Counted from the first letter of the stretch, positions 8,136 to 17,098 are shown. The stretch: 64,000 nucleotides of DNA from Thalassospira sp. MCCC 1A01428 (GCF_002115825.1 NZ_JFJZ01000002.1:186001-250000); one strand, 5' to 3'. Numbers and translations: made by a program. Notes: generated by a model not told the origin, from the sequence alone.

Positions 8136-9035
8136 TTAGTTCTTCCTGGTTTTTTCTTCCATCTTCTTATCGTTACCGTTTTCGGACTCGACATCCATCT
8201 TTTCGATATTGTCGCGTGCGGCTTTTGCTGCCGGGGTGCCATCGCCCTGTTCAATCACGGCCAGCCAATCCTGGCGGGCTGCTTTTTTGTTGCCTGCAAT
8301 CCGGTAAAGATTGCCGCTTTCCAGGCGGGCCTGCAGATGGTCGGGTTGCAATTCAAGGGCGCGGTCAATGTCGGCACGGGCAAGGTCATATGTTTCAAGC
8401 GCACGCCATGCACTGCCGCGATAAACCAGCGCATCGACATTTTTCGGGTCCAGGTCCAGCGCCTTGTTCAAATCATCAATTGCTTCCCAGTATTGCCCGG
8501 CCATGCCCAGGGTCACGGCACGGTCCACCCACAAGGACGGGTCCTTGTCGATCAGCTTTAACGCACGGGTCTGATCACGCCAGGCAAATTGCAGGTTGTT
8601 TACCATCGTCCATGCCTGTGCTGCCTGGCCCAGAAAACCTGCAACAATGTCAGCGGTAGATGCGCTGTTATCAGCCAGGTTATCAAGCTGGGTGGCCGCC
8701 TTGGTATAGTCGCCCAAACCAATCAGGGCGACGGCCGCGCAATGTTTGGCAGGTTCACCACCACCAAGATCAGCCCATTGGCTGGCACTGTCATAACCTT
8801 CCTGTGGTTTCAGACGGGCAAGTTTCAGGCAAGCCGCATATTGATGGGCGGCTTCGCTTTGGGGGCCTGCATTGGTTTCTGCTGTTTGCGCCATCACCGT
8901 TGCCGGAGCAACGACCAGGGTTCCGGTAAATGCCCCGATCATTCCGGCACTAACGGCTGTAAACAGGGACAGTCGGCGAAAACCGGAAAAAGGCGAAACG
9001 GTGCGTCCGGGCATGAAATCCTCATTGTGTGACAT
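8136..9035 (-). CDS. Tetratricopeptide-repeat protein with signal peptide
   Basis: 299 residues from ATG at 9035 (MSHNEDF); an ATG at 9014 (MPGRT) is possible. The much longer open frame upstream is not protein-like. A hydrophobic segment follows (LSLFTAVSAGMIGAFTGTL) ending in a VMA-Q signal-peptidase-like site, so export to the periplasm is likely. The rest shows TPR helices: QYWEAIDDLNKALDLDPKN, VDALVYRGSAWRALETYDLA and DIDRALELQPDHLQARLESG, each with the A/L/Y-D-P pattern. TPR domains mediate protein contacts; the partner is unknown. The C-terminus is charged and low in complexity (ESENGNDKKMEEKTRKN). It precedes the pstS-like gene on the same strand. Confidence 0.8.
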   Translation of the reverse strand: MSHNEDFMPGRTVSPFSGFRRLSLFTAVSAGMIGAFTGTLVVAPATVMAQTAETNAGPQSEAAHQYAACLKLARLKPQEGYDSASQWADLGGGEPAKHCAAVALIGLGDYTKAATQLDNLADNSASTADIVAGFLGQAAQAWTMVNNLQFAWRDQTRALKLIDKDPSLWVDRAVTLGMAGQYWEAIDDLNKALDLDPKNVDALVYRGSAWRALETYDLARADIDRALELQPDHLQARLESGNLYRIAGNKKAARQDWLAVIEQGDGTPAAKAARDNIEKMDVESENGNDKKMEEKTRKN

Positions 9036-9347
9036 GGCGTTGATAAGGGCATCGTGTGCTGGCCAACTATAGCCGAAGTGCCGACATCCCATGCGATGAA
9101 AACGGCAACAAGATGATAGTGTTCCCGAAAAGACCGGTAATTTGGCAGTAATTCTTTTTTTGAAGCAGTTTGAATTGTTAAAACTGTGACAAAAAATAAC
9201 CGGGATCACCGAGGGGGCGTCGCGGGCTTTTAAGGGTGCCAAGGGCGCATAATGCCAAGAGTCTCCTTCTAATTGGCGGCAAAAAACCCTACTGTGCGGC
9301 AAAATCAGGTGAAAAATCCTGCCCGCATTCAATAAGGCCGTATTGGT
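9036..9347. other. Divergent intergenic region between TPR and SDR genes
   Basis: These 312 bases separate two divergently read genes and must hold promoters for both. I see no operator-like palindrome, RNA gene or coding frame with credible composition. The in-frame extension of the TPR gene through this region contains rare, Cys/His-rich residues and is not coding. Confidence 0.4.
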
Positions 9348-10250
9348 ATGAGCAACAAACTTTTCTGTTTTGGCACCGGTTTTAGTGCGCGCCTCGTCGC
9401 GCGCAAATTACAGGCCGAGGGTTGGGAAGTCGCCGGAACCACGCGCAGCACTGATAAATTTGATGCCCTGATTGCCGAAGGCATTACGCCCTGCCAATTT
9501 GCCGAAGGTTTGCCGGTCGCCAACATTGCCGATGCCTTGCGGGGCGTGACCCATGTGCTGGTTTCTGCGCCGCCGGGCGGCGATGGCGACCCGGTGTTAA
9601 ACCTGCACCGGGGTGATCTGGCGTCATTACCGGCGCAAACCTGGATCGGTTATTTATCGACTACCGGGGTTTATGGCGACCGGAACGGCGGCAATGTCGA
9701 TGAGGACAGCGAATTACTGCCCAGTGGCAAGCGCGGCCGCCGCCGGGTGGCGGCGGAAAAGGCGTGGTTTGATTTGGGCGCGCGTCATGATTTATGCGTG
9801 CAATCGTTTCGGCTGGCAGGCATTTACGGACCGGGCCGCAATGCGCTGGAAACAGTACGATCCGGTCGGGCCCGGCGGATCGTAAAGCCCGGGCAGGTTT
9901 TTTCGCGCATCCATGTCGAAGACATCGCCCAAACCGTTCTGGCATCTATTGCGCGTCCCCATGCCGGGGCGGCCTATAATGTGTGCGATGATGACGCCGC
10001 CCCGCCCCAGGATGTGATTGCCTATGCCTGCGGGTTGCTGGGCATGGACCCGCCGGCCGAGGAAAATTTTGAAACCGCAGTGCTGAGCCCGATGGCGGCC
10101 AGTTTTTATGAAGATAACAAGCGGGTGGAAAATACCCGCATCAAGCGCGAACTGGGTGTTAATTTGCGCTATAATAGCTATCAGGCCGGGTTACAGGCGC
10201 TTTTGGACGACATTTTACGCAAAACCACGGGCGATCCCGGTGAAAATTGA
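9348..10250 (+). CDS. NAD(P)-dependent epimerase/dehydratase-like SDR protein
   Basis: 300 residues. The N-terminus FCFGTGFSARLVARKLQAEG is a variant Rossmann dinucleotide-binding loop (GTGFSA instead of GxxGxxG), like the YeeZ-type atypical SDR group. It is followed by WEVAGTTRS, HVLVSAPPGGDGDPVL and IGYLSTTGVYGDRNG, the last matching the Ser/Thr-Tyr area of extended SDRs. A later RLAGIYGPGRNALE motif and FSRIHVEDIAQTV complete the family pattern. Cytosolic oxidoreductase or epimerase; the substrate is unknown. The start ATG at 9348 gives a standard N-terminus. It precedes another SDR-fold gene, the complex I NDUFA9-like one, by 175 bases. Confidence 0.82.
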   Translation: MSNKLFCFGTGFSARLVARKLQAEGWEVAGTTRSTDKFDALIAEGITPCQFAEGLPVANIADALRGVTHVLVSAPPGGDGDPVLNLHRGDLASLPAQTWIGYLSTTGVYGDRNGGNVDEDSELLPSGKRGRRRVAAEKAWFDLGARHDLCVQSFRLAGIYGPGRNALETVRSGRARRIVKPGQVFSRIHVEDIAQTVLASIARPHAGAAYNVCDDDAAPPQDVIAYACGLLGMDPPAEENFETAVLSPMAASFYEDNKRVENTRIKRELGVNLRYNSYQAGLQALLDDILRKTTGDPGEN

Positions 10251-10425
10251 CAAAACCACATTGTTGACGGGGCTATTGCGTCGTATATAACCCTTCGACA
10301 GATGTATCAAAGTGGGCCGCATATCCATGACGGTGACCACCCCCCTGAATGGGCAGCCATCGGGCCGCCATCCCCTGGCACGCCATCAGCGCGGACCCAA
10401 GAGGCCGACGAGGAGAGAATTTACA

Positions 10426-11433
10426 ATGGATCGTCGTATCATCACCGTATTTGGCGGCAGCGGCTTTGTTGGCCGTTATATCGTCAAGCGCCTGCTGGAA
10501 GCCGGGTACAATGTACGTGTCCCGACCCGTTATTTCGAGCGCACCAAAAAATTGAAACCGATGGGATATCTGGGCCAGATGGTTCCGGTTCATTGCGACA
10601 TCAAGGATACGGATGCGATTCGTCGCGCTGTTGATGGCGCCGATGCGGTGATCAATCTGGTGGGTGTTCTGTATGAACGCGGTGCCAGCAGCTTTATGAA
10701 CATGCATGTTCTGGCTGCCAAAAACATTGCCGAGGCATCAAAGGCCGCCGGGGTTAAAACCCTTGTGCATATGTCGGCACTGGGCGCGAACAAAAACCCG
10801 CACTCGCAATATGCCACCTCCAAACTGGCTGGTGAAAAAGCCGTGCGTTCGGCATTCCCCGAAGCCGTCATTTTCCGCCCGTCGGTTATTTTTGGCCCGG
10901 AAGACAACTTCCTGAACAAATTTGCCAGTATGTCGCGTTTTCTGCCGTTTATTCCGGTGGTGGGTACGCCTGCATTGCCGCATGTTGACCTTGGCAAGGG
11001 ATCGGTTGATTTCTTTGGCGAAGGCGGCCCGAAATTCCAGCCGGTTTATGTGGGCGATGTTGCTGATGCTTTTGTAAAAGCTGTCGAAGACAAACATCTG
11101 GCCGGCGAAACCTTCGAACTGGGCGGACCGGAAGCATATAGCTTCTTGCAAGTACTGGAAGACATTCGTGAACTGACCCGTCAGCGCGTGTGCCTGTTGC
11201 CCGTGCCGTTCTGGATGGCGTCAATCATGGCGTTTTTCCTGCAATTCCTGCCCAAGCCGCCTTTGACCCCCGATCAGGTACGGTTGCTGAAAACCGATAA
11301 CGTGGTTTCTGCCGATGCCAAGGGCTTTGCCGATCTCGACATCGTGCCCAATTGCATTGAAACCGTCGCCCCGTCTTATCTGAAGCGTTTCCGTCCGCCG
11401 CTTAAAAGTGGCGAGTTCCGCCGTTTTAGCTAA
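10426..11433 (+). CDS. Complex I NDUFA9-subunit family protein (atypical SDR)
   Basis: 335 residues from ATG 10426, supported by AGGAGAG at 10411-10417; the open frame reaches further upstream but that part is not protein-like. The N-terminus RIITVFGGSGFVGRYIVKRL is a dinucleotide-binding motif. NLVGVLYERG, VHMSALGANKNPHSQYATSK (with the Tyr-x3-Lys pair) and RPSVIFGPEDNFLNKFA follow. This is the pattern of the NDUFA9-like family common in alphaproteobacteria, related to the 39-kDa accessory subunit of mitochondrial complex I. A role in NADH dehydrogenase assembly or stability is inferred from the family. A hydrophobic stretch (FWMASIMAFFLQFLPKPP) near the C-terminus may touch the membrane. 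A strong terminator follows. Confidence 0.88.
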   Translation: MDRRIITVFGGSGFVGRYIVKRLLEAGYNVRVPTRYFERTKKLKPMGYLGQMVPVHCDIKDTDAIRRAVDGADAVINLVGVLYERGASSFMNMHVLAAKNIAEASKAAGVKTLVHMSALGANKNPHSQYATSKLAGEKAVRSAFPEAVIFRPSVIFGPEDNFLNKFASMSRFLPFIPVVGTPALPHVDLGKGSVDFFGEGGPKFQPVYVGDVADAFVKAVEDKHLAGETFELGGPEAYSFLQVLEDIRELTRQRVCLLPVPFWMASIMAFFLQFLPKPPLTPDQVRLLKTDNVVSADAKGFADLDIVPNCIETVAPSYLKRFRPPLKSGEFRRFS

Positions 11434-11506
11434 ACCGGTATGGCGGGTTTGTTGGCTGCACCTGTTTGGTCTGGTGCCGTCTGACAAAATGCTGTGATAC
11501 AAAAAT

Positions 11507-11545
11507 GAAACACCCCGTCACAGAAATGCGGCGGGGTGTTTTTGT
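11507..11545 (+). terminator. Rho-independent terminator after the NDUFA9-like gene
   Basis: AAACACCCCG (about 11508-11517) pairs with CGGGGTGTTT (about 11532-11541), and TTTTTG follows. A stable GC stem with a T-run makes this a clear plus-strand terminator. Confidence 0.85.
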
Positions 11546-11607
11546 CTGGCTTGCGCCATCAAACGGGTGGGTTTTTTCGCCGTGTTTGCGCCGGCGGGAT
11601 GCGGCCC

Positions 11608-12189
11608 TTATGGCTTGGCAAATCGGCTGGCGATTTGTGCGACACGTGCGCCATAGCTTTGCGCGGTTTCCATATCCCCCCTGGACATTTCATCGGGCGA
11701 TGCATCGGCATCGGATTGTGCCATTGGCCCGATATAGGACCCCATCCGGTTGGGATCATCGCGTTTGGATGATTTCAGATTGGCAGGTTTGATTGCCAGG
11801 CTGACCCAGATGCCGCCATGCTGCCCGGCCAGAAGGGCGAAATATTGCAGGGTGTTCAGCTTGTCGCCATTGATGCTGGCGCTGTTGGTGAAGCCGCCAA
11901 AGATTTTGTCTTTCCATTTTTCTTCAAACCACGGTTTTGAAGACGCATCGGCGAATTTTTTAAATTGCCAGCTTGGCCCGCCCATATAGGTTGGAGAACC
12001 GAAAATGATGGCATTTGCACGGTCGAGAATGGTCCATGCATCGTCGGGGATATTGCCATCGGCATCAATCGCGATCAGGGCGGCATTGCCAAGGGATTCT
12101 GCCCCTTTGGCGACGGCTTTTGCCTGACGCTGTGTGTGGCCGTAGCCCGAATGATAGACGATGGCGGTGGTGATTTCGGAATGGGTCAT
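11608..12189 (-). CDS. Flavodoxin-fold (WrbA-like) NAD(P)H:quinone or FMN oxidoreductase
   Basis: 193 residues. The N-terminal IVYHSGYGHTQRQAKAVAKG is the FMN-phosphate loop of the flavodoxin/WrbA family. IIFGSPTYMGGPSWQFKKFAD and FGGFTNSASINGDKLNTLQ are the other two FMN contacts. The protein would bind FMN and reduce quinones or similar acceptors in the cytosol. The start ATG at 12189 is the first Met and gives the usual N-terminus. A DoxX-like membrane protein lies upstream on the same strand, and a LysR regulator is divergent to both. Such LysR/DoxX/flavodoxin sets often respond to quinones or electrophiles; this is inference from context. Confidence 0.86.
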   Translation of the reverse strand: MTHSEITTAIVYHSGYGHTQRQAKAVAKGAESLGNAALIAIDADGNIPDDAWTILDRANAIIFGSPTYMGGPSWQFKKFADASSKPWFEEKWKDKIFGGFTNSASINGDKLNTLQYFALLAGQHGGIWVSLAIKPANLKSSKRDDPNRMGSYIGPMAQSDADASPDEMSRGDMETAQSYGARVAQIASRFAKP

Positions 12190-12319
12190 TGTGGTTTCCT
12201 GTTATGCGTCGCGTAAAGCGATAGAAAATCGGTGGCTTGGGGGAAATGCGATAGGGCGGGGTGCCAGCATTGGCGTTCGGTATGAAGCAGACCGGCCGGT
12301 GGAAAGCGCATGGAATGTG

Positions 12320-12715
12320 CTAGCGGGTAAGGGGCAGAAGCGGATGCAGGCGGGGATCGCGCAGGTAAAGGCCACCCCAGGTTAAGACACCCAGCAAAGC
12401 CGAGGCGATTTCAGGGGCGGATCCCATTTCGCCCAGTCGGAAATGGGCGCAAATTGCCCCACCAAGAAACCCGGTGACCAGAATGGCCCCCAGGAAGCGC
12501 GTGGCAGGGAGGGCATATAAAAGGGCGCATCCCAGCATGATGTTGCCCAGTACCGGGGTTAAAGCCATGTCAAAGCCGGTTTCCTGCATCATGGCGGTGA
12601 TGCTTGCCGGGGCAAGGAGCTGGGATGCGCCATCCAGTAGCAGAGCGATAACAACCAGCGCACTGGCGATCCGGCCAATCCATAGGGTGCGGTGTGTTGG
12701 AGAAAATTCGGGCAT
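12320..12715 (-). CDS. DoxX-like family small membrane protein
   Basis: 131 residues with about four hydrophobic helices (for example IGRIASALVVIALLLDGASQ, LGNIMLGCALLYALPATRFL and ILVTGFLGGAICAHFRLGE). The GAILVTGFLGGAICAHFR-type segment and the four-helix layout are typical of the DoxX_2 family. The protein sits in the inner membrane. Its role is unknown in detail; family members are associated with quinone or thiol redox metabolism. It is read toward the flavodoxin-fold gene with a 130-base gap, and its 5' side faces the LysR gene across 117 bases, so the LysR protein is the likely regulator. Confidence 0.8.
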   Translation of the reverse strand: MPEFSPTHRTLWIGRIASALVVIALLLDGASQLLAPASITAMMQETGFDMALTPVLGNIMLGCALLYALPATRFLGAILVTGFLGGAICAHFRLGEMGSAPEIASALLGVLTWGGLYLRDPRLHPLLPLTR

Positions 12716-12832
12716 GAACCCTCCTTGAAGAATGCTTCAATTTGGGTGCGACGGTATAGTGTTTTATGAATGCAATAAATTATGCAAAAATGAACGCATT
12801 GTTATTTGATTGATAAACAATGGTGGTGCCGG

Positions 12833-13744
12833 ATGCATAACCTGGAGCCGATCCTGATTTTCGTCAGGGTCGCGGAAATGGGCAGTTTTACCCAGGCTGC
12901 GGACTTTTTGGGGATTCAAAAAGGGCGGGCATCGACCGTTATTCGCAAGCTGGAAGAAGATGTTGGTGCGCGGCTTTTGCACCGGACGACGCGCAGCGTG
13001 CAATTGTCCGAAGATGGCAAAGCATTTTATGAACGCGCCTGTGCGTTGCTGGCCGATATGGATGATCTGGAAACCATGTTTTCGGGCGAACATGTTGGTT
13101 TGCGCGGCAAGTTGCGGGTTGATGTGCCAACAGGGGTGGCCTGGAAGGCGATAATCCCTGCCTTGCCCGATTTCATGGCACGATACCCGGAATTGGAACT
13201 GGAGCTGTCGAGTACGGATCGCAAGGTAGACCTTGTTCAGGAAGGGTTTGATTGTGTACTGCGCATCGGCCCTATCGGTGATGACAGCCTGGTTGCCCGT
13301 TCTTTGGGGCAAATGTGCATGATCAATGCGGCCAGTCCGACTTATCTTGCACGGGTGGGTACACCCCGAACTCTTGATGATTTGCGCAGTCAGGGGCACC
13401 GGGCGATTCATTACAGCCAGAATTTGGGGGCAAAACCTTATGGCTGGGAATATCCGTTAGAAGACGGTTCAGGCTATGCATCCATGCCAATGGCAGGTTC
13501 GCTGCACGTAAATAGCGTGCAGACATATGAAGCCGCTGGTCTGGCCGGGCTGGGCGTTATGCAAGCGGCCTATGCGGGGATAAGGCCGCATCTTGAAAGT
13601 GGCGAACTGGTTGAAATTCTGCCGGATTTGCGGCCATCACCGCTGGATGTGGCCCTTGTTGTGGCGCATCGGCGCAATTTATCGCGCCGTGTGCGGGCCT
13701 TTATGAACTGGGTTGAAGGGGTGATGACGCCCTATCTGGAATAG
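12833..13744 (+). CDS. LysR-family transcriptional regulator
   Basis: 303 residues from ATG 12833, after GGTGCCGG; the upstream in-frame TTG is not needed. The winged HTH fills residues 1-60: ILIFVRVAEMGSFTQAADFL, then VIRKLEEDVGARLLHRTTRS, the classical LysR recognition pattern. The C-terminal periplasmic-binding-fold effector domain shows LRGKLRVDVPTGVAWKAIIP and CVLRIGPIGDDSLVARSLG, the CrgA/AaeR-like subgroup. It binds DNA and an unknown small effector. It is divergent from the DoxX-like gene, whose 5' region contains an AT-rich partial inverted repeat (TGCAATAAATTATGCA near 12769-12784) that could be its site. Convergent with the GntR gene that follows. Confidence 0.93.
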   Translation: MHNLEPILIFVRVAEMGSFTQAADFLGIQKGRASTVIRKLEEDVGARLLHRTTRSVQLSEDGKAFYERACALLADMDDLETMFSGEHVGLRGKLRVDVPTGVAWKAIIPALPDFMARYPELELELSSTDRKVDLVQEGFDCVLRIGPIGDDSLVARSLGQMCMINAASPTYLARVGTPRTLDDLRSQGHRAIHYSQNLGAKPYGWEYPLEDGSGYASMPMAGSLHVNSVQTYEAAGLAGLGVMQAAYAGIRPHLESGELVEILPDLRPSPLDVALVVAHRRNLSRRVRAFMNWVEGVMTPYLE

Positions 13745-13792
13745 GGCGCTGAGCCGTACCGGTATTAGAGCCTGTGTTGCCGCCTGCGAACT

Positions 13793-14470
13793 TTACATCT
13801 CGCCCAGACCAAGGGCACGGCCACGGGCATTGTCGAGATGGCTGCGCAGGGCATTGACCGCGCGATCAGGGTCGCGGGATTCAAAACCGGCGATGATTTC
13901 CAGATGGTCATTCATCACGGTGGTCAGCAGTTTTTCGTTCAGACGGAACCGTTCCTGGCGGATCAGGCGGATTTTAACCGAATTGACCCGGTAAACATTG
14001 GAAATGATCGCGTTATTAAGCGAGTCGACAATACAGTCATGCAATGACCAGTCAACGGCCTGTGCGCGTTCCAGCAGTTCAGGGGTGATGCCTTTTTCCG
14101 CATCTTTCAGGACTTTTTCGTGGGCGGCGCGAATGTTGCCGATCATGTCATCGGTCGCGTTGATGGTAAAAAGGGCGGCGGCCTCAAGTTCCAGAAACAT
14201 GCGCAGCTGAAACGCATTGCGCACCAGATCAAGGTCGATATGGGCGACCTGCATGCCACGCTGGGGAACGGTGGTGATCAGCCCGTCTGCTTCCAGACGG
14301 GGGACCAGTTCGCGAATCGCACCCAGCGGCATGCCGGTAATTTCGACCAGTTCACGTTGAGACAGAAATTGCCCGGGTAATATGTCGCGGGCCAGAAGCC
14401 GCTCGGTAAAGCTGTCATAGGCGCGGCTGCGAAGGCTGCGTTCTCCTCTGGGCCGGGCGGCTTCTGTCAT
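13793..14470 (-). CDS. GntR-family (FadR subfamily) transcriptional regulator
   Basis: 225 residues from ATG 14470, which has GAGGTAAG upstream. The longer open frame would run into the preceding gene and is rejected. The N-terminal winged HTH reads SLRSRAYDSFTERLLARDI, FLSQRELVEITGMPLGAIRE and VPRLEADGLITTVPQRGMQV, and the C-terminal FCD-type helical domain carries the metal/ligand His pattern (DWSLHDCIVDSL, MNDHLEIIAGFESRD, NALRSHLDNAR). FCD regulators usually sense carboxylates or sugar acids. The gene begins five bases after the stop of the DapA-like gene, so the two form an operon. The TRAP transporter is divergent from that operon, and a 14-bp palindrome in the gap is the likely operator. 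Confidence 0.92.
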   Translation of the reverse strand: MTEAARPRGERSLRSRAYDSFTERLLARDILPGQFLSQRELVEITGMPLGAIRELVPRLEADGLITTVPQRGMQVAHIDLDLVRNAFQLRMFLELEAAALFTINATDDMIGNIRAAHEKVLKDAEKGITPELLERAQAVDWSLHDCIVDSLNNAIISNVYRVNSVKIRLIRQERFRLNEKLLTTVMNDHLEIIAGFESRDPDRAVNALRSHLDNARGRALGLGEM

Positions 14471-14474
14471 GGTC

Positions 14475-15371
14475 TTACCTCGTTGGCGATGCAAACAGTT
14501 CGTCATAGCGTTGTGCAAGGGCTTGATACTGTGCCGGGGCCAGACGGGCAAGGGGGGCGCGGGCCGCCAGCCACGATTGATCGTTCCCAAGATGCCCGAC
14601 CAGGGCCTTGACCGCCGGTGTTACCGGATATTGCAGCAGGGCCTCGACCAGTTCGGGCAGGCGGGCATCGGTGGGTTTACCAGCCAGAATAGCGGTTAAA
14701 AGGTCTGGGCGGAAATTGGCAACACCACTGATGGCGCCAGCAGCACCCAGGGCAACACCCTTTGCCAGCAGGCGTTCATCGCCAATCAGAATATCAAGGT
14801 CGGCAAAACGTTTAAGAAGTTCTTCGGTGTTTTCCCAGTTTCCTGCCGAATCTTTCACGCCGGTAATCAGGGTCGGGAAGTCTTTTTTCAGTTCTGCAAC
14901 CATGTCCGGCGTGACCGGGGCGGCTGTAACCTGCGGGATATGGTACAAAATTACCTTCAGCCCGCTGGTGGCAATTTCATTAAGCAAGGTCCTGAACCAC
15001 GCCAGTTGGCCATCATCGGCCACACCTTTGAAATAGAAGGGCGGGGCCAGCAAAATATGGCTGCTGCCCAGATCGGCCGCTTCGCGCGCACAGGCAACGG
15101 CATTGGGCAGCGACGATTCGATAATGGCAAACACGATTTTATCGGCCGGAATACCTGCCGCCGTCATGGCATTGTGCGCGCTGACTTTTTCAGCCTGCGA
15201 CAAAGACGGACCTTCGCCGGTGGTGCCACCAAGCGTGACCGATGTACAGCCCTGTTCCAGCACATGCTGAACATGGCGCACCAAAAGGTCATTATTAACA
15301 TTGCCGGCAGCGGTAAACGGGGTGGTTAGCGCGGCTGAAATGCCAAAGGGGCGGGTGGTGTCAAAAGTCAT
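14475..15371 (-). CDS. Dihydrodipicolinate synthase/N-acetylneuraminate lyase family aldolase
   Basis: 298 residues, class I aldolase of the DapA/NanA family. The phosphate-like and pyruvate-binding loop GGTTGEGPSLSQAEK occurs near residue 48, the catalytic Tyr in ILYHIPQVTAA, and the Schiff-base Lys in LITGVKDSAGN. The enzyme makes or splits a C-C bond to pyruvate through a lysine imine. True DapA, NanA, KDG aldolase or hydroxyproline-pathway enzymes cannot be told apart here. The context (GntR in the same operon, TRAP transporter divergent) argues for catabolism of an imported sugar acid or similar compound rather than lysine biosynthesis. Start ATG 15371 after GAACGCTCC (minus-strand AGGAACGCTCC), a fair ribosome site. 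Confidence 0.88.
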   Translation of the reverse strand: MTFDTTRPFGISAALTTPFTAAGNVNNDLLVRHVQHVLEQGCTSVTLGGTTGEGPSLSQAEKVSAHNAMTAAGIPADKIVFAIIESSLPNAVACAREAADLGSSHILLAPPFYFKGVADDGQLAWFRTLLNEIATSGLKVILYHIPQVTAAPVTPDMVAELKKDFPTLITGVKDSAGNWENTEELLKRFADLDILIGDERLLAKGVALGAAGAISGVANFRPDLLTAILAGKPTDARLPELVEALLQYPVTPAVKALVGHLGNDQSWLAARAPLARLAPAQYQALAQRYDELFASPTR

Positions 15372-15438
15372 GGAGCGTTCCTGTCAGGCAATAGGCCTAA
15401 AATAGTGTTTGTTGTTGGTGGATTAACTGTTGTGTAGC

Positions 15439-15452
15439 ACTAACATGTTAGT
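15439..15452. promoter_or_regulatory. Palindromic candidate operator for the GntR regulator
   Basis: A perfect 14-bp palindrome, ACTAACATGTTAGT, lies in the gap between the divergent DapA-like operon and the TRAP operon. It is flanked by TTGTGTA and TATACAA in nearly inverted arrangement. GntR/FCD regulators commonly bind such short AT-rich inverted repeats. It could control both directions. Confidence 0.5.
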
Positions 15453-15563
15453 TATACAATATGTTTGTTGGCGCTATAAACCCGGTTGATTTTCCGGCGG
15501 GAGCCATCCAAAAAGAATAATAAATTAGAAAGATCAGGTAATTAGTCCACGGGAGGACCCTAA

Positions 15564-16568
15564 ATGTTGAAGCATCTACCCAAATACACCGCCGGTATCG
15601 CGGCGGCTGCGTTGCTGGCACTGTCCGGTGTTGCGACCTCGGCGATGGCCGATCCGGTGAAATTACGCATTTCGACCCCGGCTGTTGAAAGCGACTGGCA
15701 TGCGAAAATGCTGACCGTTTTCAAGGATGAACTTGAAAAGAATGCGCCAGGCGAATTCGATGTTGAAATTCATCTGAATGCCAGCCTGTTCAAACAGGGA
15801 ACCGAGCCTGCCGCCATGCAGCGCGGTAACCTTGATATGGCCATGATTTCCGCCCAGGACATTGCCAAGCAGATCCCGGCATGGTCGGTCTTTACCGCGG
15901 GTTACCTGATTCGCGATCCCGACCATCAGCGCCACGTTTTCCACAGCGACATCGGTAAGGAATTTTACCAGATGGTTGCTGATGACATGAATATTGAAAT
16001 TCTTGACGTTGGCTATCTTGGTACGCGTCAGCTTGACATTCGTGGCGAAAAGAAAATTGAAACCCCGGCTGACCTTGCAGGCATAAAACTGCGCATGCCC
16101 GGTTCGGATGCATGGCTGTTTTTGGGCAATGCCCTTGGTGCCAATGCAACCCCGCTGGCATTTGGCGAAGTTTACACCGGCCTGCAGACCGGCACGATCG
16201 ATGCCCAGGATAACCCGCTGCCGACGGTTAAAGCTGCCAAGTTTTATGAAGTAACCAATCAGATTGTTTTGACCGGCCACCTGGTTGATGCCGTGTTTTT
16301 GTCGATGGCGAAGAAAACATATGACAGTCTGAGCGAAGAGCAGCAAAAAGTTGTTCGTGATGCCGCCGAAGTGGCAACGTTGTACAACAATGTGCATCGT
16401 ATCCAGGACGAGGAAAAGCTGATCGAATTTTTCAAGGAACAGGGCCTGAAGGTTTACAAACCTGATGTTGCAGCATTCCGCAAAAAAGTTCAGCAGGACT
16501 ATCTGGAATCCGACTTCGCCAAAGACTGGCCGGAAGGCATTGTCGAGCGCGTTAACGCAATTAAGTGA
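15564..16568 (+). CDS. TRAP transporter substrate-binding protein (DctP family)
   Basis: 334 residues with a clear signal peptide (AGIAAAALLALSGVATSAMA, cleavage after AMA). The mature protein shows the DctP pattern: VKLRISTPAVESDWHAKMLTVF, then FKQGTEPAAMQRGNLDMAM, IKLRMPGSDAWLFLGNALGA and FGEVYTGLQTGTIDAQDNPL. The Arg in LRMPGS is the residue that normally grips the ligand carboxylate. GAGGACCC upstream is a good ribosome site. It delivers an organic acid to the DctQM permease encoded next. Its last four bases overlap the start of dctQ. The adjacent DapA-like aldolase and GntR regulator suggest a sugar acid or a keto-acid precursor as the substrate; this is not proven. Confidence 0.93.
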   Translation: MLKHLPKYTAGIAAAALLALSGVATSAMADPVKLRISTPAVESDWHAKMLTVFKDELEKNAPGEFDVEIHLNASLFKQGTEPAAMQRGNLDMAMISAQDIAKQIPAWSVFTAGYLIRDPDHQRHVFHSDIGKEFYQMVADDMNIEILDVGYLGTRQLDIRGEKKIETPADLAGIKLRMPGSDAWLFLGNALGANATPLAFGEVYTGLQTGTIDAQDNPLPTVKAAKFYEVTNQIVLTGHLVDAVFLSMAKKTYDSLSEEQQKVVRDAAEVATLYNNVHRIQDEEKLIEFFKEQGLKVYKPDVAAFRKKVQQDYLESDFAKDWPEGIVERVNAIK

Positions 16569-17098
16569 GCGTAGTTGTGCGATCCTATCGATCCATAATG
16601 AAAAAAGGTTGCGAGGGCGTCGCGGTGACATTGTTCATCGTGATGTTCGCAACCTTTCTTTTGCAGATCTTTTCCCGTTATGTCCTGAATGCTCCGTTGG
16701 GCTGGACGGTTGAGGTTTGCGTTATTTTGTACATTTGGCTGGTGTTCTGGACCTCGGCCTTTTTGCTGCGTGATAGCGAGCATGTTTCGTTTAACATGCT
16801 GTTTTTAATGGCCAACCCGCGACAAAAACGCGTGATGGCCATTTTGGGCATATTTTGCATCGGGGCGGCGATGGCTGCTGGCCTGCCGGTAATTATCGAT
16901 TATGTGCAGTTTATGCGCATCGAAAAGGCTCCGGTTACGCGCATTCCGCTTGATTACATCTATGCGATTTTTCCGGCTTTTATCATCGCGGTGGTGATCC
17001 GGTCGGTGGTGTCGCTGTACCGGTTGTTTACCCGGCGCTGGCAGGATGAAGTCGCTGCCATTGCCGGTGACGAAGAAGAACAAAGGGATCAGCCATGA
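16565..17098 (+). CDS. TRAP transporter small permease (DctQ family)
   Basis: 177 residues starting with GTG at 16565, overlapping the dctP stop by four bases (GTGA), which implies coupled translation. Four hydrophobic helices are visible: VAVTLFIVMFATFLLQIFSR, VEVCVILYIWLVFWTSAFL, MAILGIFCIGAAMAAGLPV and YAIFPAFIIAVVIRSVVSLY. The YVLNAPLGWTVE segment between the first two matches the DctQ family (R-Y-x-x-x-x-x-G-W-x-E). It pairs with DctM in the inner membrane to form the permease. The C-terminus is cytosolic and acidic (GDEEEQRDQP). Its stop overlaps the dctM start. Confidence 0.92.
   Translation: MSVVVRSYRSIMKKGCEGVAVTLFIVMFATFLLQIFSRYVLNAPLGWTVEVCVILYIWLVFWTSAFLLRDSEHVSFNMLFLMANPRQKRVMAILGIFCIGAAMAAGLPVIIDYVQFMRIEKAPVTRIPLDYIYAIFPAFIIAVVIRSVVSLYRLFTRRWQDEVAAIAGDEEEQRDQP

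Noticed and set aside
9036..9332. Long N-terminal extension of the TPR protein
   Set aside because: The extension is Cys/His-rich with no signal sequence, whereas the ATG at 9035 is followed by a proper signal peptide.
10312..10425. Upstream extension of the NDUFA9-like gene
   Set aside because: The added residues are Pro/Arg/His-rich and unlike the family, and AGGAGAG marks the ATG at 10426 as the start.
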